Assembly: GCA_035938265.1 (NCBI GenBank) | Contig: DASZHA010000098.1 | Span: 1 to 19,400, forward strand | Length of the DNA: 19,400 nt | Direction of reading: 5' to 3' | From: DASZHA01 sp035938265 | GTDB taxonomy: Bacteria > Chloroflexota > Dormibacteria > DASZGP01 | Part shown: positions 1 through 7,230 of the stretch, one piece after another | How the letters are laid out: each line of letters opens with the position of its first letter | Position numbering within the stretch: position 1 is the first letter of the stretch | Notes under the pieces: model-generated | Databases searched by the model: none | Told to the model about the DNA's origin: nothing | The model's input: only the letters and a program-made list of their open reading frames with translations | Position numbers and translations under genes: made by a program

Positions 1-287
1 AGGCCCAGCAGCAGGCAGAGTACGGCCGGGATCAGGAGGAGAAGCTCCAGCCGCAACAGGCTGTAGACGATCAGAGCCACCGCGGGGAGCCCCACCGCCA
101 GCACCACAGCGGCGCCCAGCAGGATCGTCGCCAGCGTGACCCGCGTGTCGCGCAGGGTGCCCGATGTCGGCCTCGACCACATCAGGACCATGAAGGCGTC
201 GGCCACTGGCAGGAGACGCTCCTGCAGCCCATCCATGGGCAGCTGGGGGAGGGCGGCGGTCTCGGTGCCCGGGCCGCCGGCGGTCAC
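1..287 (-). CDS. Membrane protein, partial (runs off the left edge)
   Basis: The reverse strand is open from a GTG at 287-285 to the window edge, giving 95 residues with no stop. This GTG overlaps the fdhD stop codon (GTGA), the coupling style used repeatedly elsewhere in this window. An internal ATG at 236-234, in the same frame, is an alternative start. The N-terminal ~55 residues are soluble. They are followed by one hydrophobic helix (VTLATILLGAAVVLAVGLPA, extending further) and the beginning of a second (LELLLLIPAVLCLLLGL). I do not recognise the family. Position directly downstream of fdhD suggests co-transcription, but the function cannot be deduced and the C-terminal part is outside the window. 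Confidence 0.6.
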   Translation of the reverse strand, partial: MTAGGPGTETAALPQLPMDGLQERLLPVADAFMVLMWSRPTSGTLRDTRVTLATILLGAAVVLAVGLPAVALIVYSLLRLELLLLIPAVLCLLLG

Positions 288-1156
288 GAGGCCGGCGAGG
301 ACACCGGCGCGCCGACCACACGCTCCTCGCCGGCGTAGACGTTCAACCGCCGCCCGCGTAGGAAGCCGACCAGGGTCACGCCGAACTCGCGGGCCACGTC
401 CACCGCCAGGCTGCTCGGAGCCGACACCGAGCACACCATGGGCACGCCTGCGGCCACGCACTTCTGCAGGATCTCGAAGCTGGAGCGCCCGCTGACCAGC
501 ACGATGTGGTCGGCGAGGGGCAGCCGCCCCTCCATCAGGGCACGGCCCACCAGCTTGTCGACGGCGTTGTGGCGGCCGACGTCCTCGCTGACGGCTACCA
601 GCTCGCCGGAGGCGCTGAAGAGGGCGGCGGCATGGAGGCCCCCGGTGGCCTCGAACAGCCCCTGCTTTTGGCGGAGCTTGTCGGGCAGACCGTAGAGCAT
701 CTCCGGGTCGACGACCGGGCCCGCTGAGGGAGCCGGGCAGCCCCGCACCTGGATGGCCTCGAGGCTGGCCTTGCCGCAGACACCGCATGCGCTGCTGGTG
801 TAGAAATGGCGCTCCAGCACGTGTAGGTCGGGCTCCGCATCCCCGGCCAGCTCCACGTTGATGATGTTGTAGCGCTGGTCGGCGTCGACGTCCTCGTCGA
901 CGCAGTAGCTGATGCGCCGGACCTGGTCGCGCGAACCGATGACGCCCTCACCGTAGAGGAAGCCGACGGCGAGGTCGAAGTCAGCGCCGGGGGTGCGCAT
1001 GGTCACGGCCACCGTGTGACGCTTGCCCCCAAGCAGGATCCGGGTCTCCATCGGCTCCTCGGTGGCGACGCTGTCGCTGCGGGGTGGGGCCGATTGGCCA
1101 TCGGCGATCACGCTCACAGGGATGCGCTGCTTGCTCGACGGCCGCTGGCTCATCAT
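284..1156 (-). CDS. fdhD: FdhD, sulfur carrier protein / sulfurtransferase for formate dehydrogenase maturation
   Basis: FdhD transfers sulfur from a cysteine desulfurase to the bis-MGD molybdenum cofactor, which formate dehydrogenase needs for activity; it acts in the cytoplasm. The 290-residue product has the family hallmarks: the EEPMETRI segment near residue 34, the CxxC sulfur-carrying pair in SSACGVCGK (C124 and C127), and SEDVGRHNAVDKL around residues 190-202. Its length matches the family (about 260-290). The reading frame stays open further upstream to 1465, but that part is antisense to mobA and shows no FdhD homology, so the tandem ATGs at 1156/1153 are the credible starts. No Shine-Dalgarno precedes them. 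The gene is divergent from mobA and the oxidoreductase it presumably serves. Confidence 0.94.
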   Translation of the reverse strand: MMSQRPSSKQRIPVSVIADGQSAPPRSDSVATEEPMETRILLGGKRHTVAVTMRTPGADFDLAVGFLYGEGVIGSRDQVRRISYCVDEDVDADQRYNIINVELAGDAEPDLHVLERHFYTSSACGVCGKASLEAIQVRGCPAPSAGPVVDPEMLYGLPDKLRQKQGLFEATGGLHAAALFSASGELVAVSEDVGRHNAVDKLVGRALMEGRLPLADHIVLVSGRSSFEILQKCVAAGVPMVCSVSAPSSLAVDVAREFGVTLVGFLRGRRLNVYAGEERVVGAPVSSPAS

Positions 1157-1168
1157 TAGGCCATGGTA
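1157..1168 (-). promoter_or_regulatory. Putative leaderless -10 element for fdhD
   Basis: On the minus strand TACCAT (1168-1163) is followed by exactly six bases and then the fdhD ATG. This TANNNT-N6-start layout is typical of leaderless transcripts, and no ribosome binding site is visible. The element covers the mobA ATG on the other strand. No convincing -35 was found, and mapping the RNA 5' end would be needed. Confidence 0.4.
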
Positions 1169-1789
1169 AGCCGCAACGCGGCCTCCGCCCAGGAGGGTTC
1201 GCAGCCATCCCCGCAGCTGGCCGGACTGGTCCTCTGTGGCGGCCACAGCCGCCGCATGGGTATCGACAAGGCCCTGCTCCAGGTTGATGGCGGCCCACTG
1301 GTGCTCAGGGTGGCGAGCCGCCTCGCCGACGTTGCCGACCCGGTGCTCCTGGCCCCAGGGGTTCCCGGACGGTTCGCGGCCACGGGCTACGCCGAGGTCG
1401 CCGACGTCGAGCCGGCCCGGGGACCCCTGGGCGGCCTGGTCGCCGGGCTGCTGGTGTCGCCCCACCCGAACGTCGCTGTGGTGGCGGTGGACATGCCTTA
1501 CGCCAGCCCCGCAGTCATCAGGCTGCTGGCGCGCGTCTGTGCCGATGGCGCCTGGGATGCCGCCCTGCCGGTCACCTCATCGGGGCCAGAGCCGCTCCAC
1601 GCCGTCTACTCCCAGCGCGCCGCCGGCCCCCTGCGAGCAGCGCTCGCCGACGGGCGGCTGGCGATGCATCACGCCATCGCCGACCTCAGGATCGCCCTGT
1701 TGGACAGGGAGGCCTGGGGCGACGCTGACCCCAGCGGACGCTTCGCCGCCAACCTCAATACGCGCGAGGACCTCGCGCTGCTGGCCTAG
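1163..1789 (+). CDS. mobA: MobA, molybdenum cofactor guanylyltransferase
   Basis: MobA couples GTP to Mo-molybdopterin to make the MGD (and bis-MGD) cofactor used by formate dehydrogenase-type enzymes. The 208-residue protein shows the nucleotidyltransferase signature LVLCGGHSRRMGIDKALL at about residues 21-38 (the GTP-binding loop), the VVAVDMPYASP metal/nucleotide motif near residue 110, and a closing NLNTREDLALL, all typical of MobA. The length is normal. The ATG at 1163 has no ribosome binding site and lies only six bases from the fdhD ATG on the other strand; no better in-frame ATG/GTG/TTG precedes the GGxSxRM motif. The downstream oxidoreductase begins two bases after the stop, so the two are almost certainly one transcript. 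Confidence 0.92.
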   Translation: MVSRNAASAQEGSQPSPQLAGLVLCGGHSRRMGIDKALLQVDGGPLVLRVASRLADVADPVLLAPGVPGRFAATGYAEVADVEPARGPLGGLVAGLLVSPHPNVAVVAVDMPYASPAVIRLLARVCADGAWDAALPVTSSGPEPLHAVYSQRAAGPLRAALADGRLAMHHAIADLRIALLDREAWGDADPSGRFAANLNTREDLALLA

Positions 1790-1791
1790 GG

Positions 1792-4065
1792 GTGCCCCGC
1801 CCACCCAGGCGCTTCGGACGCTGGACACCCTCGACCTGGGTGGGGCGTGTTCCCTTTGGCGTTGGGCAGCAGCGGCCCAACAACTACGCCGAGTTGTGGC
1901 GCGCCTTCGCCGACAACCGGGACCAGCTGCCCTACGCCTGGCGGATCCTGAACCACGGCGTCTGTGACGGCTGCGCCCTGGGCACCACCGGCATGCGCGA
2001 CTGGACCTTGCCGGAGATCCACCTGTGCAACGTCCGGCTACGGCTGCTGCGGCTCAACACCATGCCCGCCCTGGACCCGGGACTGCTGGCCGACGTGGAT
2101 GCCCTGAGGAGCCACAGCAGCGCCGAGCTCCGGGAGCTCGGCCGGCTGCCCCACCCGATGCTGCGCCGGGCCGGGGAGGCGGGCTTCTCACGGCTCTCCT
2201 GGGATGCTGCCCTGGACCTGGTGGCCGGGCGCGTGACCGCCTCAGGTCCTGAACGCGCCGGGTTCTACCTGACCAGCCGCGGTCAGCCCAACGAGAACTA
2301 CTACGCGGCCCAGAAGGCGGTGCGGGCGATGGGCACCAACTCGGTCGACAATGCCGCCCGCGTCTGCCACTCGCCGAGCACGTTCGGCCTCAAGGAGGCG
2401 CTGGGGGTGGCCGCCACGACCTGCTCCTATACTGACTGGATCGGCAGCGACCTGGTTGTCTTCATCGGCTCCAACGTCGCCAACAACCAGCCAGTGGCGA
2501 TGAAGTACCTCTACCACGCCAAGAAGGAGGGCACCCGGGTGGTCGCCGTCAACCCCTACCGAGAGCCGGGGATGGAGCGGTATTGGGTGCCGTCGAACCT
2601 AGAGAGCGCCCTCTTCGGCACCCAGGTCACCGACCGCTTCTTCCTGGTCAATGTCGGCGGCGACGTGGCGTTTCTGAGCGGGACCCTCAAGCACATGATC
2701 GAGAACGGTTGGGTCGACCGCGATTTCGTCGCCGGGCACACCACCGGCATTGACGCCTTTACCACCAGCCTGCAGGGGATGGCGTGGGACGACCTCGAAG
2801 CCCAGGCAGGCGCCAGCCGCGACGAGATGCTCGATTTCGCCCGGTTGGTCGGAGAGGCCAGGAGCGCGGTCTTCGTCTGGAGCATGGGCGTCACCCAACA
2901 CGACTGCGGTGAGGACAACGTCCGCGCCATCATCAACCTGGCCCTGACCCGCGGCTTCGTCGGCCGGGATAAGTCCGGCCTGATGCCGATCCGGGGGCAC
3001 TCCGGGGTGCAGGGCGGCGCCGAGATGGGGGCTTACGCCACGGTACTGCCAGGCGGCAAGGAGATCACCAAGGCGAATACCGGTGAGCTGGCGCGCCAGT
3101 GGGGCTTCGACGTGCCCACCAGCCGTGGACTGACTGCCCCCGAGATGATCGACGCCGCCCACGCGGGCAGACTCGACGTCCTCTTCTCCTCGGGCGGCAA
3201 CTGGCTCGAGGTCCTGCCTGACCCGGCCCACGTCAAGGTGGCGCTCAGCCGGCTCCCGCTGCGGGTCCACATGGACATCGTGGTGTCGTCGCAGATGCTC
3301 CTCGACGGCGAGGGAGATGTCCTGCTGCTGCCGGCGGCAACCCGCTACGAGATCCCCGGTGGGGTCACGGAGACGTCCACCGAGCGACGGGTGATCTTCA
3401 GCCCCGAGATCCCAGGGCCGCGAATCGCCGAGGCCCGCCCCGAGTGGGATGTGTTCCTCGACCTCGCGCGGCGAGTCCGGCCGGACATCGCCGGCGCCCT
3501 TACCTTTGACGGCACCGCCGCGATTCGCCAGGAGATCGCCAGTGTTGTCCCCCTCTACGACGGCATCCAGCACCTGGCCGAGGAGGGCGACCAGTTCCAG
3601 TACGGCGGGCCCCACCTCTGCGCCGGCTGGAGCTTCCCAACGCCGGATGGCAGGGCCCATTTCTCGACAGTGGCGCTGCCCACCAGCCGGCGCCGGCCAG
3701 GCTGGTTCACGGTGGCGACCCGGCGGGGCAAGCAGTTCAATAGCATGGTCCACGAGAAACGCGATGCCCTCAACTCGGCCGTTCGCGAGGCGGTGCTGAT
3801 CAGCGCCGAGGACGCCCGCGACCTTGGCCTGCGCGACCAGGACCCGGTCCGGCTCCGGAGCGAGGGCGGCGAATTCGTCGGCCGTGCCTTCATCGCTCCC
3901 CTCCGCCCCGGCAATCTCCAGGTCCACTGGCCCGAGGGGGAAGCCCTGATCGACCGGACCCGCCGATCCCCCCAGGCCGGGATCCCGGACTACAACGCCG
4001 AGGTCCAGGTCGAGGCCATCCAGGAGAGGGACCGAGCCGTTGCCGACACAAATCGGCCCGCATAA
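1792..4065 (+). CDS. Molybdopterin oxidoreductase, formate dehydrogenase alpha-subunit type (FdhF/YdeP-like group)
   Basis: This 757-residue protein belongs to the bis-MGD oxidoreductases. ARVCHSPS places a cysteine (C192) followed by histidine (H193) where formate dehydrogenases carry the Mo-ligating Cys/Sec and catalytic His. The N-terminal iron-sulfur region reads CDGC (C58, C61) with a third cysteine in EIHLCN (C79), a spacing unlike the classic C-x2-C-x3-C-x~27-C, but resembling the YdeP/TIGR01701 group as I recall it. RGHSGVQGGAEMG and a C-terminal dinucleotide-binding domain (from about residue 640, QFNSMVHEKRDALN) complete the fold. No Tat signal is seen, so it is probably cytoplasmic. 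GTG 1792 lies two bases after mobA; GTG 1840 is a possible alternative. FdhD and MobA next door support formate as substrate, but the electron partner is unknown and the group includes enzymes of uncertain substrate. Confidence 0.88.
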   Translation: MPRPPRRFGRWTPSTWVGRVPFGVGQQRPNNYAELWRAFADNRDQLPYAWRILNHGVCDGCALGTTGMRDWTLPEIHLCNVRLRLLRLNTMPALDPGLLADVDALRSHSSAELRELGRLPHPMLRRAGEAGFSRLSWDAALDLVAGRVTASGPERAGFYLTSRGQPNENYYAAQKAVRAMGTNSVDNAARVCHSPSTFGLKEALGVAATTCSYTDWIGSDLVVFIGSNVANNQPVAMKYLYHAKKEGTRVVAVNPYREPGMERYWVPSNLESALFGTQVTDRFFLVNVGGDVAFLSGTLKHMIENGWVDRDFVAGHTTGIDAFTTSLQGMAWDDLEAQAGASRDEMLDFARLVGEARSAVFVWSMGVTQHDCGEDNVRAIINLALTRGFVGRDKSGLMPIRGHSGVQGGAEMGAYATVLPGGKEITKANTGELARQWGFDVPTSRGLTAPEMIDAAHAGRLDVLFSSGGNWLEVLPDPAHVKVALSRLPLRVHMDIVVSSQMLLDGEGDVLLLPAATRYEIPGGVTETSTERRVIFSPEIPGPRIAEARPEWDVFLDLARRVRPDIAGALTFDGTAAIRQEIASVVPLYDGIQHLAEEGDQFQYGGPHLCAGWSFPTPDGRAHFSTVALPTSRRRPGWFTVATRRGKQFNSMVHEKRDALNSAVREAVLISAEDARDLGLRDQDPVRLRSEGGEFVGRAFIAPLRPGNLQVHWPEGEALIDRTRRSPQAGIPDYNAEVQVEAIQERDRAVADTNRPA

Positions 4066-4067
4066 GG

Positions 4068-4079
4068 TAACATCGTTTC
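4068..4079 (+). promoter_or_regulatory. Putative leaderless -10 element for the HlyIII gene
   Basis: TAACAT (4068-4073) is followed by six bases and then the ATG at 4080. The spacing fits a leaderless start. The alternative is a weak ribosome site AAGG (4064-4067), which is 12 bases from the ATG and so rather far. The element sits immediately after the oxidoreductase stop codon. Confidence 0.4.
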
Positions 4080-4781
4080 ATGTCACATAGGCCATCGATC
4101 GACCAGGTCCGCGACACCGTCGACCAGGTCAAGGAGCTGACCAAGCCCATGCTTCGGGGTTATTCCCATGCGGTGATGGCCCCGGTGGCGGTGGTGGTCA
4201 CGGCCTACCTGGCCTGGGTCACCGCCGGCGACCTGCCACGCCAGCTGTCGCTGCTGGTTTACGGCTGTGCCCTGGTCCTCCTCTTCACGGTCAGCGCCAC
4301 CTACCACATCGGCAACTGGCCGGCCCAGGTCCGCGAGGTGCTCCGCCGCTTCGACCACTCCAACATCTTCCTGGTCATCGCCGGCACTTACACGCCGATC
4401 ACCATCGTCCTGCTCGATGGCTGGTGGCGGATAGGGATCCTCTCGGTTGTCTGGGTGCTGGCCCTCACCGGCATCGCCGTCACCGTCAGCGGCATTCCCA
4501 TGCGACGCGGCTTGATGACGGCGCTCTACATCATGGTGGGGTGGGTTGCGATCGCGGCGGTACCCAAGATCCTGGCCAGCGTCGGGCTGACCGGCGGCTC
4601 CTTCATCCTGGCGGCGGGCATCCTGTACTCGATCGGCGCCGCCTGCTATGCGCTGAAGTGGCCGCCGCTATGGCGCCGGGTGTTCAGTTACCACGAGGTC
4701 TTCCACCTCTTCGTGATCGGCGCCAGCGTCCTCTTCTTCTTCTTCATGCTGGGGTACGTCATACCCCTGCCCAGGGTCTAG
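4080..4781 (+). CDS. HlyIII/PAQR family seven-helix membrane protein
   Basis: The 233-residue product is an integral membrane protein with about seven hydrophobic helices. It shows the metal-site motifs of the HlyIII/adiponectin-receptor superfamily: SATYH (S72 and H76), RFDHSN (D92 and H93) and HEVFH (H205 and H209), which in PAQR proteins bind zinc and are linked to hydrolase activity. AGTYTPI after the second motif is also characteristic. An N-terminal ~25-residue amphipathic, charged stretch precedes helix 1. The name haemolysin III is historical; the physiological role in bacteria is unsettled, so lysis should not be assumed. The gene lies 14 bases after the oxidoreductase gene, may have its own leaderless promoter, and its stop overlaps the stop of the convergent GGDEF gene. 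Confidence 0.93.
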   Translation: MSHRPSIDQVRDTVDQVKELTKPMLRGYSHAVMAPVAVVVTAYLAWVTAGDLPRQLSLLVYGCALVLLFTVSATYHIGNWPAQVREVLRRFDHSNIFLVIAGTYTPITIVLLDGWWRIGILSVVWVLALTGIAVTVSGIPMRRGLMTALYIMVGWVAIAAVPKILASVGLTGGSFILAAGILYSIGAACYALKWPPLWRRVFSYHEVFHLFVIGASVLFFFFMLGYVIPLPRV

Positions 4782-5515
4782 TCGCTTTTGGGGCCGTGGC
4801 TTCGGCCGCGGCCACCGGCCTTCGCCGCATACAGGGCATCGTCCGCCGCTGACAGCAGCTGGCGCGCCTGCTCTTCGCCACCGCTGACCGCCCAGCCGAC
4901 GCTGAGGCTGACGTCAATGTTCTGGTCGCCGGTGTCGACCGCGGTGGCGGTGCCGGCCTCGATCAGTTTGTGGGCCACCTGTTCGGCGACCTCGGCGGTG
5001 GTCTCGGGGCAGATGACCACGAACTCGTCGCCACCCAGCCGCCCGAACATGTCCCCAGAGCGAAGCACCGACTGAAGCCGGCTGGCCACCGCCTTCAGCA
5101 GGCGGTCCCCGGCGGGATGACCGTGCTCGTCGTTGACCTGTTTGAGGTGGTCGACGTCGGCAATGAACACCGCCAGCGGTCGCTGGTACCGCACCGCCCG
5201 CTCCCACTCCTCGAGCAGGCGCTCTTCGACGGCGCGACGGTTGGCGGCACCGGTGAGCGTGTCCCGCCGGGCCAGCTCCTCCAGGTCTCGGGCCGTGGAC
5301 TTGAGGTCCGCGAGCTCGATACCCAGCTGCCGGGCCCGGCCCGAGCTCAGGCGGGCGGTGTCGAGCAGCGTCGTGAGTGCGTGGAGCTGCTCCCGGCCCA
5401 GCGCCGCGAGGCTGGCTGGGTGCAGGTCCAACCACTGCGCCAGCCGGTCCCGGTAGGCGCGCGCCTGGAGGTCGCGCCGTTCGGGTCGATCGCCGGCGCC
5501 CGCTGTAGCGCTCAA
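4778..5515 (-). CDS. Soluble GGDEF diguanylate cyclase
   Basis: This enzyme should condense two GTP molecules into the second messenger c-di-GMP. The 245-residue protein has an N-terminal helical region (residues 1-80, with a heptad-like stretch leading into the domain) and one GGDEF domain (about 81-240). The catalytic RLGGDEFVVI is intact (GGDEF at 161-165), the metal-site D120 in FIADVDHLKQVND is present, and an inhibitory I-site RxxD (RSGD, 152-155) sits exactly five residues before GGDEF, so product inhibition is expected. There are no membrane segments and no recognisable sensor domain. I place the start at TTG 5515, preceded by GAGGGA six bases away. The gene converges with the HlyIII gene, their stops overlapping as CTAG. 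Confidence 0.93.
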   Translation of the reverse strand: MSATAGAGDRPERRDLQARAYRDRLAQWLDLHPASLAALGREQLHALTTLLDTARLSSGRARQLGIELADLKSTARDLEELARRDTLTGAANRRAVEERLLEEWERAVRYQRPLAVFIADVDHLKQVNDEHGHPAGDRLLKAVASRLQSVLRSGDMFGRLGGDEFVVICPETTAEVAEQVAHKLIEAGTATAVDTGDQNIDVSLSVGWAVSGGEEQARQLLSAADDALYAAKAGGRGRSHGPKSD

Positions 5516-5624
5516 CAGACGTCCCTCAGGTTCCTAACCCACTTGAGGCGCTCATGGCACCCCGAACTCGGATTGTATCCTCTGCACCTACAACGCGAAT
5601 TCGGCGGCCACCTTGCGGCCGCGC
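5516..5624. promoter_or_regulatory. Intergenic region with dgc promoter candidate and TTGTA-N11-TACAA inverted repeat
   Basis: This divergent gap separates the GGDEF and LuxR genes. On the minus strand TACAAT (5577-5572) is a near-consensus -10 for the GGDEF gene, giving a leader of roughly 50 bases with GAGGGA (5527-5522) as ribosome site. An inverted repeat, TTGTA (5573-5577), eleven bases, TACAA (5589-5593), overlaps this -10 and could be an operator. The -35 region is weak. The rest of the gap shows nothing recognisable. Confidence 0.4.
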
Positions 5625-5639
5625 TACGGTTGCTCTCCT
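5625..5639 (+). promoter_or_regulatory. Putative leaderless -10 element for the LuxR-type regulator
   Basis: TACGGT (5625-5630) is followed by nine bases (TGCTCTCCT) before ATG 5640. No ribosome binding site is visible, so a leaderless or nearly leaderless transcript is likely. The same TACGGT hexamer occurs at 6304-6309 before the protease gene. Confidence 0.35.
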
Positions 5640-6263
5640 ATGCGCATCCTGGTGGTGGCCGCGGGCCTGGCGGCACAGGCCGACCTGACCGCCCTGCTGG
5701 AGGGCGTGGCCGGCGCCGAGCTGGTCGGCGCGACCGTCCCGGCGTCAGCCGCCGCTGATGCAGCCCGCCTCGAGCCCGACGTTGTCGTCGTTCACCTCGG
5801 CCCCGCCGACGACACCGGCCTCACGGCCATCGAGGCGCTCACCGCCGACCACGACGCCGTGCCCGTTCTCGCCCTGCTCGACGGCTCCTCCCCCGAGGAC
5901 GCGATCTTGGCAGGAGCCGGCGGGGTCCTGCCCGCAGGCGGGGACGAGGACATGATGGCGGCGGCGCTGCAGGTGCTCGGCCAGGGACTGGCGGTGCTGG
6001 GGCGAGGGGAGCTGCGGCGGATGGTTGCGCCCGAGCCTGCCAGCGCCGGCGGCGAGGTGCCGGTGGAGCGTCTCACCAGCCGCGAGTCGGAGGTGCTACA
6101 GCTGCTGGCGCTGGGGATGACCAACGCGGAGATCGCGACCCGGCTGCACATCAGCGCCCACACCGCCAAGTTCCACGTCGGCGCCGTGCTGGGCAAGCTC
6201 GGGGCGCGAAGCCGGGCCGACGCCGTCGCCCGCGCCGCCCGCCTGGGCTGGATCGTCGTCTGA
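5640..6263 (+). CDS. LuxR/NarL-family transcriptional regulator with degenerate receiver domain
   Basis: The 207-residue protein has the two-domain build of NarL/FixJ response regulators. The C-terminal DNA-binding helix-turn-helix (about 143-205) is clear: LTSRESEVLQLLALGMTNAE, ISAHTAKFHV, KLGARSRADAVARA. The N-terminal half (1-120) has receiver-like strand/helix alternation but lacks the phosphorylation residues. The acidic pair normally after strand 1 is replaced by AAG (ILVVAAG), the phospho-accepting Asp is H52 (VVVVHLGPAD), and the conserved Lys region reads GVLPAG. It is therefore probably a phosphorylation-independent regulator. No histidine kinase is adjacent. The frame is open upstream to TTG 5613, but ATG 5640 begins exactly where receiver strand 1 begins. 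Confidence 0.88.
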   Translation: MRILVVAAGLAAQADLTALLEGVAGAELVGATVPASAAADAARLEPDVVVVHLGPADDTGLTAIEALTADHDAVPVLALLDGSSPEDAILAGAGGVLPAGGDEDMMAAALQVLGQGLAVLGRGELRRMVAPEPASAGGEVPVERLTSRESEVLQLLALGMTNAEIATRLHISAHTAKFHVGAVLGKLGARSRADAVARAARLGWIVV

Positions 6264-6303
6264 CCTGCCCGATCGGGTGATGTCGGTCCCGCGGGACGGG
6301 GCC

Positions 6304-6342
6304 TACGGTGATAGCGGTAATCAAACTCACAGGAGCAATCAC
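6304..6342 (+). promoter_or_regulatory. Promoter candidate and start-deciding ribosome binding site of the HtrA-like gene
   Basis: AGGAG at 6331-6335 lies seven bases before TTG 6343 and is the best ribosome site in the area, which argues for the TTG over the upstream in-frame GTG 6277/ATG 6280. TACGGT at 6304-6309 is a possible -10. No clear -35 is seen. Confidence 0.5.
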
Positions 6343-7230
6343 TTGGCAGACACATTGAGTGCATTTTCAGAAGAGCTCGCCGCCATCGTGGAGAGCACGG
6401 GGCAGAGCACGGTGACGGTGACCGGCCGGCGCGGCCGCGGGGCGACAGGGGTGGTCTGGGGCGAGGGCCTGGTGCTCACGTCGAACCATGTACTGGAGTC
6501 CGACGAGAACGTCGGCGTCAACGACGGCGCCAAGGACTACAAGGCCACGGTCGTCGGCCGTGATCCAGCCACCGACATAGCCGTCCTCAAGGTCGAGGGC
6601 CTCACGGCGAAGGCAGCGCCCAGGGCCGGCGGCGCCAAAGTGGGCGAGCTGGTGCTGGCGATCGGCCGGGCCGACGACCTGCGCGCGTCGATCGGCGTGG
6701 TGGGGTCGGTGGCGTCTGGCCAGCGGGGCTGGCGCGGGGCTGGGCTGGACGGGCTGGTGCTCACCGACGCCCAGCTCTACCAGGGATTCTCGGGCGGGCC
6801 CCTGGTCAACGCCAAGGGCGAGGTCGTGGCCATCAACAGCTGGTACTACGGCCAGGGCACGACCAAGTCTCTCCCGGTAGCGGTGGCCGACCGCGTCGCC
6901 CAGAGCCTGGTAGCCGACGGCCGCGTCAAGCAGCCCTATCTCGGCATCGGTAGCCAGCCGGTGTACCTCCCTGAAGAGCTCCGCGGCAAGGTCGGTCAGG
7001 ACTCCGGGGTCATGGTCATCAGTGTTGAGCCCGGGAGTCCCGCGGCGGAGGCCGGCATCCTCCAGGGCGACACCCTGGTGGGCATCGACGGAGCCACGGT
7101 CACGGGGATGAGGTCATTGTTCGGCGCGCTGCGCAACCTGAGCGTCGGTTCCACGGCCACGCTGAAGCTGGTGCGGGCCGGTGACGTCACGGAGGTCAAG
7201 GTGAATGTCGGAGAGCGCAAGGATGGCTGA
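6343..7230 (+). CDS. HtrA/DegP-like S1C serine protease with C-terminal PDZ domain, no signal peptide
   Basis: HtrA proteases degrade or chaperone damaged proteins. The 295-residue protein has a trypsin-like domain (about 15-195) with a full catalytic triad: H49 in LTSNHVL, D78 in DPATDIAVLKV and S150 in QGFSGGPLVN. A PDZ domain follows (about 198-292; YLGIGSQPVYLP, then GSPAAEAGILQGD). The usual GNSGG around the serine is GFSGG here. Neither the TTG start nor the longer GTG/ATG alternatives supply a signal peptide or membrane anchor, so the enzyme appears cytosolic, unusual for HtrA. It follows the LuxR-type regulator on the same strand 79 bases downstream, and a doubtful small ORF overlaps its stop. 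Confidence 0.9.
   Translation: MADTLSAFSEELAAIVESTGQSTVTVTGRRGRGATGVVWGEGLVLTSNHVLESDENVGVNDGAKDYKATVVGRDPATDIAVLKVEGLTAKAAPRAGGAKVGELVLAIGRADDLRASIGVVGSVASGQRGWRGAGLDGLVLTDAQLYQGFSGGPLVNAKGEVVAINSWYYGQGTTKSLPVAVADRVAQSLVADGRVKQPYLGIGSQPVYLPEELRGKVGQDSGVMVISVEPGSPAAEAGILQGDTLVGIDGATVTGMRSLFGALRNLSVGSTATLKLVRAGDVTEVKVNVGERKDG

Noticed and set aside
1157..1465. N-terminal extension of FdhD by about 100 residues
   Set aside because: The extra part is antisense to mobA, does not resemble FdhD, and would double-code with a clearly conserved MobA N terminus.
2599..3927. 442-residue minus-strand frame opposite the formate dehydrogenase-type gene
   Set aside because: Same shadow effect: no recognisable motif, and the plus-strand protein has conserved catalytic residues throughout.
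6277..6342. Earlier GTG/ATG start for the HtrA-like protein
   Set aside because: It adds only polar residues with no signal peptide, overlaps the candidate promoter TACGGT, and lacks a ribosome site, whereas AGGAG is well placed for TTG 6343.
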